Below are positions 59,187 through 64,000 of a DNA stretch of 64,000 bases, piece after piece. This DNA comes from Nocardioides sp. T2.26MG-1 (GTDB taxonomy: Bacteria; Actinomycetota; Actinomycetes; Propionibacteriales; Nocardioidaceae). The stretch's first letter is position 1. Every line of letters starts with the position of its first letter. A program made the translations under genes and the position numbers. Location of the stretch: the NCBI RefSeq assembly GCF_950101795.1, contig NZ_CATNLZ010000033.1, positions 246,916 through 310,915 of the forward strand, written 5' to 3'. The notes beneath the pieces are model-generated. The model was given only the letters and a program-made list of their open reading frames with translations. It was not told where the DNA came from and did not search any database.

Positions 59187-60223
59187 ACGACATCCCCGGA
59201 CTGGACCTGACGGCCTTCCGCAGCTGGTACGACGAGCAGCGGCCGGGCGAGATCGCCGGCGAGCTCAGCGGACGGCTGATCACGGGCGGCAAGTCCAACC
59301 TGACCTACGAGGTCACCGACGGCACGTCGTGGTGGATCGTGCGCCGCCCGCCGCTCGGGCACGTGCAGGCGACCGCGCACGACATGGGCCGTGAGTACAC
59401 CGCGATGTCCGCCCTGCGCGACACCGACGTCCCGGTGCCCACGACGTACGCCCACTGCGCCGACCCGGATGTGCTCGGCGCGCCGTTCTACGTGATGGAG
59501 CGAGTGCTCGGTACCGCCTACCGGTCAGCGCGGGAGCTCCGCGAGCTCGGCGAGGAGCGCACCGCGGCCATCGCCGGCGAGATGGTCGACGTGCTCGCGC
59601 GGCTGCACACCGTCGACCCGGCGGAGGTCGGTCTCGCCGAGTTCGGTCGACCGGCCGGGTTCCTCGAGCGGCAGGTCCGGCGCTGGGGCCAGCAGCTCGA
59701 GGGCTCCAAGACGACGGACCGCCCGAACGCCGAGGAACTGCACCGCCGGCTCGCCGTGCGGGTGCCCGAGGACGACGGCGAGTGGGTCGGTATCGTGCAC
59801 GGCGACTACCGCCTCGACAACCTGCTCACCGGCAGCGACGACCACGTGAAGGCCGTCGTCGACTGGGAGATGGCGACCCTCGGGGACGTCCGCACCGACC
59901 TCGCCCTGCTGCTGGTCTACGACCGGCTGGCCGAGCTGCCGGCGGCCGGGCTGGTGTCCGACGTGAGCACCGCGCCGGGCTACCCGTCGGGCGAGGAGCA
60001 CCTCGCGCGGTACGCCGCGATGCGCGGCCGCGACCTGGGAGACATGGGGTTCCACCTGGGTCTCGCGTACTTCAAGCTCGCCGTGATCCTCGAGGGCATC
60101 AACTACCGCTACCTCCAGGGCCAGACCGTCGGTGAGGGCTTCGACCGGATCGGCGCCGGCTTCGACCCCCTGATCGAGGCCGGCCTCGACGCACTCGCAT
60201 CCGACGGAACAGAAAGGGACTGA
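59183..60223 (+). CDS. ACAD10/11-type phosphotransferase family protein
   Basis: A 346-residue APH-fold kinase. SGRLITGGKSNLTYEV is the nucleotide loop, WIVRRPPLGHVQATAHDMGR is typical of the ACAD10/ACAD11 kinase domain, Brenner motif VHGDYRLDNLL and metal Asp VVDWEMATLGD follow. TTG at 59183 is the start: AGGAG is seven bases upstream and it overlaps the stop as TTGA. In human ACAD10/11 and in bacterial Lva systems this kinase phosphorylates 4-hydroxyacyl-CoA before a dehydrogenase acts; the adjacent acyl-CoA dehydrogenases suggest the same here. Confidence 0.85.
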   Translation: MNDIPGLDLTAFRSWYDEQRPGEIAGELSGRLITGGKSNLTYEVTDGTSWWIVRRPPLGHVQATAHDMGREYTAMSALRDTDVPVPTTYAHCADPDVLGAPFYVMERVLGTAYRSARELRELGEERTAAIAGEMVDVLARLHTVDPAEVGLAEFGRPAGFLERQVRRWGQQLEGSKTTDRPNAEELHRRLAVRVPEDDGEWVGIVHGDYRLDNLLTGSDDHVKAVVDWEMATLGDVRTDLALLLVYDRLAELPAAGLVSDVSTAPGYPSGEEHLARYAAMRGRDLGDMGFHLGLAYFKLAVILEGINYRYLQGQTVGEGFDRIGAGFDPLIEAGLDALASDGTERD

Positions 60224-60224
60224 C

Positions 60225-61448
60225 ATGGACTTCGCCCTCGACGAGAGGACCACCGAGCTGCGCGAGGCGCTGCTCGCCTTCATGGCGGAGCGGATCGTGC
60301 CCTCGGCACCCGTCTTCCACGAGCAGCTCGGCCGGCTCGAGGACCGCTGGGCGTGGTCGGAGGCCCCCGTGCTCAAGGAGCTGCAGGCCGAGGCGCGCGA
60401 GCTCGGACTGTGGAACCTCTTCCTCCCCCACGAGCACGCCGACAGTCCCGGCCTCACCAACCTCCAGTACGCGCCGCTCGCCGAGATCACCGGCCGCTGC
60501 GGCCACCTCGCGCCCGCGGCGCTCAACTGCGCGGCGCCCGACACCGGCAACATGGAGGTGCTCTCGCTGTTCGGCAACGACGAGCAGAAGGAGCGCTGGC
60601 TGCAGCCGCTGCTGAAGGGTGAGATCCGCTCGGCGTTCGCGATGACCGAGCCGGACGTCGCCAGCTCCGATGCGACCAACATCGAGACCCGCATCGAGCG
60701 CGACGGCGACGAGTACGTCATCAACGGCCGCAAGTGGTGGATCACCGGTGCGATGAACCCGCACGCGGAGATCTTCATCGTGATGGGCAAGACCGACCCG
60801 TCGGCCTCGCGGCACCGCCAGCAGAGCATGGTGCTCGTCCCGCGGGACACCCCGGGTGTGGTGGTCAAGCGCGGCATGGAGGTCTTCGGGTACGACGACC
60901 ACGAGCACGGCGGCCACGCCGAGCTGGAGTTCCACGACGTCCGCGTGCCGGCCAGCTTCCTGATCGGCGAGGAGGGTGCCGGGTTCGCGATCGCGCAGGC
61001 CCGCCTCGGCCCGGGCCGCATCCACCACTGCATGCGGGCGATCGGCATCGCCGAGTCCGCGATCGAGCTGATGTGCCAGCGGGCCGCGGCGCGGGTCGCG
61101 TTCGGCCGACCGCTCGCCGACCAGGGCGTGGTCCGCGGCTGGATCGCCGAGTCTCGGGTCAGGCTCGAGCAGCTGCGGCTGCTGGTGCTCAAGACCGCCT
61201 GGCTGATGGACACCGTCGGCAACCGCGGCGCCCACACCGAGATCCAGGCGATCAAGATCGCGACCCCCGAGACCGTCCAGTGGATCCTCGACAAGGCGAT
61301 CCAGGTGCACGGCGGTGGCGGCCTCTCCCAGGACTTCCCGCTCGCCTACGCGTTCGCCCAGGTGCGCACGCTGCGCTTCGCCGACGGACCCGACGAGGTG
61401 CACAAGAGCTCGCTGGCCAAGGCCGAGATCGCCCGCTGGAAGGACTGA
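60225..61448 (+). CDS. Acyl-CoA dehydrogenase family protein (ACAD11-like)
   Basis: A 407-residue flavoenzyme. MDFALDERTTELREALLAFM starts the N-terminal helical domain; FAMTEPDVASSDATNIET and GRKWWITGAMNP are FAD/substrate motifs; IQVHGGGGLSQDFPLAYAFA lies before the C-terminal helices. Length and sequence resemble the ACAD10/11 dehydrogenase domain and LvaC-type proteins. One base after the kinase stop, with AAAGGGA as ribosome binding site. Confidence 0.9.
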   Translation: MDFALDERTTELREALLAFMAERIVPSAPVFHEQLGRLEDRWAWSEAPVLKELQAEARELGLWNLFLPHEHADSPGLTNLQYAPLAEITGRCGHLAPAALNCAAPDTGNMEVLSLFGNDEQKERWLQPLLKGEIRSAFAMTEPDVASSDATNIETRIERDGDEYVINGRKWWITGAMNPHAEIFIVMGKTDPSASRHRQQSMVLVPRDTPGVVVKRGMEVFGYDDHEHGGHAELEFHDVRVPASFLIGEEGAGFAIAQARLGPGRIHHCMRAIGIAESAIELMCQRAAARVAFGRPLADQGVVRGWIAESRVRLEQLRLLVLKTAWLMDTVGNRGAHTEIQAIKIATPETVQWILDKAIQVHGGGGLSQDFPLAYAFAQVRTLRFADGPDEVHKSSLAKAEIARWKD

Positions 61449-61451
61449 GCG

Positions 61452-62603
61452 ATGGACCTCAGCCTCTCCGACGAGCAGCAGGCCTTCCGCGACCTCGCTC
61501 GCGACTTCCTCGACCGCGAGGCGGTCCCGCACCGAACCGCGTGGGACCGCGCCGAGTCCGTCGACACCGCGATCATCCCCAAGATGGCCGAGGTCGGGTT
61601 CTTCGGGCTCACCATCCCCGAGGAGTACGGCGGGCTCGGCGGCGACTACGTCACCTACGTGCTCGGCATGGAGGAGCTCGGCCGCGCCGACTCCGCCCTG
61701 CGCGGCATCGTGTCGGTCTCCAACGGGCTGGTCGGCAAGTCGATCCTCGGCTTCGGCACCGAGGAGCAGAAGCAGCGCTGGCTGCCCGGCATCGCCGATG
61801 CCACCATCCTCGGCTGCTTCGGCCTGACCGAGCCCGACACCGGCTCCGACGCCGGCAACCTCAGCGCCCGCGCCCGCCGCGACGGCGACGACTGGGTCAT
61901 CACCGGGCAGAAGCTGTTCATCACCAACGGCACCTGGGCCCAGGTGGCGCTGGTCTTCGCGCGCACCGGCGGCCCGGGACCCAAGGGCGTGAGCGCGTTC
62001 CTGGTGCCGACCGACACCCCCGGCTTCGAGGCCCGCGAGATCAAGGGCAAGCTCGGCCTGCGCGGCCAGGCCACCGCCGAGCTGTTCCTCTCCGAGGTGC
62101 GGGTGCCCGCCGACGCGCTGCTCGGCGAGGAGGGCCAGGGCTTCACGATCGCGATGACCACCCTCGACAAGGGCCGGGTCTCCGTCGCCGCCGGCTGCGT
62201 CGGCATCGTCCAGGGCTGCCTCGAGGTGGCCCGCGACTACGCCACCAACCGCACCCAGTTCGGCCGGCCGCTCGCGTCGTTCCAGCTGGTGCAGGAGCTG
62301 ATCTCCGACCTGTCGGTCGACGCCGACGCGGCCCGGCTGCTGGTGTGGCGCTGCGCCGACCTGATCGACCGCGGTGAACCCTTCGGCACCGCCGCCTCGA
62401 AGGCCAAGCTGTTCGCCTCCGAGGCCGCCGTCCGCGCCGCCAACAACGCCATCCAGGTGTACGGCGGCGCCGGGTACGTCGACGAGCACCCGGTCGAGAA
62501 GTACCTCCGCGACGCCCGCGTGATGACGCTCTACGAGGGCACCAGCCAGATCCAGAAGCTGCTCATCGGCCGCGCCGAGACCGGCGTCAGCGCCTTCATC
62601 TGA
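61452..62603 (+). CDS. Acyl-CoA dehydrogenase
   Basis: A 383-residue canonical short/medium-chain dehydrogenase: LSLSDEQQAFRDLARDFLDR, CFGLTEPDTGSDAGNL, GQKLFITNGTWAQ, YGGAGYVDEHPVEKYLRDAR, and TLYEGTSQIQKLLIGR with the catalytic glutamate in YEGT. Forms a trans-2-enoyl-CoA with electrons passed to ETF. Three bases after the previous gene; part of the same transcript. Confidence 0.93.
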   Translation: MDLSLSDEQQAFRDLARDFLDREAVPHRTAWDRAESVDTAIIPKMAEVGFFGLTIPEEYGGLGGDYVTYVLGMEELGRADSALRGIVSVSNGLVGKSILGFGTEEQKQRWLPGIADATILGCFGLTEPDTGSDAGNLSARARRDGDDWVITGQKLFITNGTWAQVALVFARTGGPGPKGVSAFLVPTDTPGFEAREIKGKLGLRGQATAELFLSEVRVPADALLGEEGQGFTIAMTTLDKGRVSVAAGCVGIVQGCLEVARDYATNRTQFGRPLASFQLVQELISDLSVDADAARLLVWRCADLIDRGEPFGTAASKAKLFASEAAVRAANNAIQVYGGAGYVDEHPVEKYLRDARVMTLYEGTSQIQKLLIGRAETGVSAFI

Positions 62604-62628
62604 CCCAGCACCCAGCTCAGGAGAGTCC

Positions 62629-63561
62629 GTGACCGTCGACCCCCAGATCGCCGCCCTGCTCGAGTTCATCGCGTCCGTCGAGGCCAAGCCGATGTCCGAG
62701 GGCACGCCGGCGGAGGCCCGGCACGGCTTCCGCACGCTGGCCGTCGACCTGCGCGACCCGGCCGCCGTACCCGACGTGGCGTCGGTCGAGGACACCACGG
62801 TCGCGGGCGCGGAGGACGACCTGCCCGCCCGGGTCTACCGGCCCGCGGTCGAGGGTCCGCTGCCGACGATCGTGCTGCTCCACGGCGGCGGGTTCGTGCT
62901 CGGCGACCTCGACACCCACGACGTCACCGCCCGCATCCTGGCCAACGGCTGCTCGGCCGTCGTGGTCTCCGTCGACTACCGGCTGGCGCCCGAGCACCCG
63001 TTCCCCGCTCCGGTCGACGACGCGGTCGCGGCCACGCAGTACGTCGCCGACCACCTCGCCCGGCTCGGCGGCGACGACCGGCTCGCGGTCGCGGGCGACA
63101 GCGCCGGCGGCAACCTGTCGGCCGTGGTCGCGCAGGCGTTCCGCGACGAGGGCCGCCCGCTCGCCGGCCAGCTGCTGATCTACCCGGTCACCGACATGAC
63201 CGGCGCCTACCCCTCGCACGCGGAGAACGCGGAGGGCCTGTTCCTCGACCTCGCGACCATGGCGTGGTTCCAGCGGCAGTACACCGGCGACCGCACCGAC
63301 CTCAGCGACCCGCGGCTCTCACCGCTGCTCGGCGACCTGCACGGGGTCGCTCCGGCGGTCGTGGTGGTGGCGGAGTACGACCCGCTCCGCGACGACGGGC
63401 TCGCGTACGCCGAGGCGCTCGCCGCGGCCGGCGTGCCCGTCGAGGTGCGCACGTTCCCCGGTCTCGTGCACGGCTTCGTCGACATGGGCCGCCACTCCGT
63501 CGCCGCCCAGCAGGCGCTCGACGAGACCTGCGCACTGTTCCACCAGGTGCTGCACGGCTGA
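62629..63561 (+). CDS. Alpha/beta hydrolase, hormone-sensitive-lipase family esterase
   Basis: A 310-residue esterase (family IV). HGGGFVLGDLDTHD is the oxyanion motif, VAGDSAGGNLSAVV the nucleophile elbow, and AEYDPLRDDGLAYAE and LVHGFVDMG supply Asp and His. No signal peptide. AGGAGA precedes GTG 62629. 25 bases after the dehydrogenase; probably releases the acyl substrate from an ester for the operon. Confidence 0.9.
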   Translation: MTVDPQIAALLEFIASVEAKPMSEGTPAEARHGFRTLAVDLRDPAAVPDVASVEDTTVAGAEDDLPARVYRPAVEGPLPTIVLLHGGGFVLGDLDTHDVTARILANGCSAVVVSVDYRLAPEHPFPAPVDDAVAATQYVADHLARLGGDDRLAVAGDSAGGNLSAVVAQAFRDEGRPLAGQLLIYPVTDMTGAYPSHAENAEGLFLDLATMAWFQRQYTGDRTDLSDPRLSPLLGDLHGVAPAVVVVAEYDPLRDDGLAYAEALAAAGVPVEVRTFPGLVHGFVDMGRHSVAAQQALDETCALFHQVLHG

Positions 63562-63613
63562 CTCGGGCGCGGTCAGCTGCCGACCGTGCCCATGCCGATC
63601 ACCGTGGTGGTCC

Positions 63614-64000
63614 TCAGCGTCGGAGCGCGGAGGTCAGGCTCGTCAGGCCGTCGCGGGCCAGGAACCTCGACCGATCCGAAGGCCCCATGTCGGCGAGGAG
63701 ACCGGCGAGCGTCTGCAGCTGCCTCGGCACGTCGACGGCGAGGACGGGGATCTGGAAGTTGTCGGGCTGCGGCTTGGGATCCAGCCACGCCACCATCTTG
63801 TGCCGCACCGCTCGTGCGGTCGTCGTCGGACGCAGGTCGAACCGGATCGAGGGAACCCACGGGTTCAGCCCGTCGACGCCGACGTACGCGATGTCCTCCC
63901 AGGGGACCTCGATGTCGTAGGACCAGCCCCGGTAGGTCAACGCGCGCGGGGTGAGGATGACCTCGCGTCCGCCGGCGAGCAGGCCCCGCACACAGTCGGG
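63614..64000 (-). CDS. PH-domain-like hypothetical protein (N-terminus outside the window)
   Basis: The frame is open to the window edge; about 128 residues are visible, ending at TAG-like stop 63614. The segment VILTPRALTYRGWSYDIEVP, WEDIAYVGVDG and PSIRFDLRP is typical of short bacterial PH-like domains. A GTG at 63991 is an internal valine or possible start. The C-terminal helix is LAGLLADMGPSDRSRFLA. It is convergent with the esterase gene. Function unknown. Confidence 0.65.
   Translation of the reverse strand, partial: PDCVRGLLAGGREVILTPRALTYRGWSYDIEVPWEDIAYVGVDGLNPWVPSIRFDLRPTTTARAVRHKMVAWLDPKPQPDNFQIPVLAVDVPRQLQTLAGLLADMGPSDRSRFLARDGLTSLTSALRR

Noticed and set aside
60099..62798. 899-codon minus-strand frame opposite the acyl-CoA dehydrogenases
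   Set aside because: Antisense to two strongly conserved genes; no recognisable motif.

Overview
The window is chromosomal DNA from a high-G+C actinobacterium, most likely Nocardioides or a close relative in the Nocardioidaceae. The evidence is strong G/C bias at third codon positions, dapF (diaminopimelate-type wall), an Rpf-type resuscitation factor, an actinobacterial protein O-mannosyltransferase, a GluABCD-like amino-acid importer, an F420/LLM-type oxidoreductase, class I actinobacterial xylose isomerase, and many genes whose -10 box lies only 6-8 nt before the start codon (leaderless transcripts). I saw no rRNA or tRNA gene, insertion sequence, CRISPR array, prophage or replication origin.

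Layout. 1-1969: two tandem secreted MXAN_6640-type metalloprotease genes (the first cut by the window edge). 1966-3990: dinG helicase. 4044-4125: an 82-bp element with perfect 21-bp inverted arms. 4137-12537 (minus): a sugar operon with a ROK regulator, a CUT2-type ABC importer, a Gfo/Idh/MocA dehydrogenase, xylose isomerase and an IolE/IolI-like isomerase. 12758-15699: a second ROK gene, an SGNH hydrolase and an alpha/beta hydrolase. 15853-17364: hflX. 17516-21211: a five-gene sulfur-trafficking operon (ArsR-rhodanese, DsrE, SQR-like flavoprotein, cysteine desulfurase, TusA-like) behind an ArsR-type dyad. 21296-26756: nucleoside-kinase-like protein, PhoD phosphatase, a divergent MarR pair with two identical-arm dyads, an SDR, dapF and a PPOX flavoprotein. 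26778-30036: gamma-glutamyltransferase, a RibD-C-like reductase and an AraC-DinB regulator. 30117-34036: miaA and miaB around a cluster of small acidic proteins and a Nudix hydrolase, bounded by REP-like palindromes. 34150-37452: a glutamate-type ABC importer. 37524-41522: PhoX-like phosphatase, an unusual protein with serine at every third residue, a CehA-type PHP phosphoesterase and a hotdog protein. 41643-45628: micro-ORF, LLM oxidoreductase, kinase-like protein, patatin and a PASTA lipoprotein. 45693-47405: VOC protein, tam methyltransferase and its tamR-like MarR regulator with paired operators. 47427-56684: housekeeping block (ABC-F, ispE, rsmA, rpf, tatD, epoxide-hydrolase-like, rsmI, pmt). 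56978-63561: TetR regulator and an operon for acyl-CoA turnover (two SDRs, ACAD10/11-like kinase, two acyl-CoA dehydrogenases, esterase). 63614-64000: partial PH-like protein.

The minus-strand backbone dinG, hflX, dapF, miaA, miaB recalls the block usual in actinobacterial chromosomes, but here accessory modules lie between its members. The most interesting items are the sulfur operon with its cysteine-free ArsR domain and CPxP-less TusA, the serine-every-third-residue membrane protein, the REP-like palindromes whose stems covary and one of which supplies the C-terminus of MiaA, the translationally coupled acidic-protein cluster, and the kinase/dehydrogenase module that looks like a split ACAD10/11.
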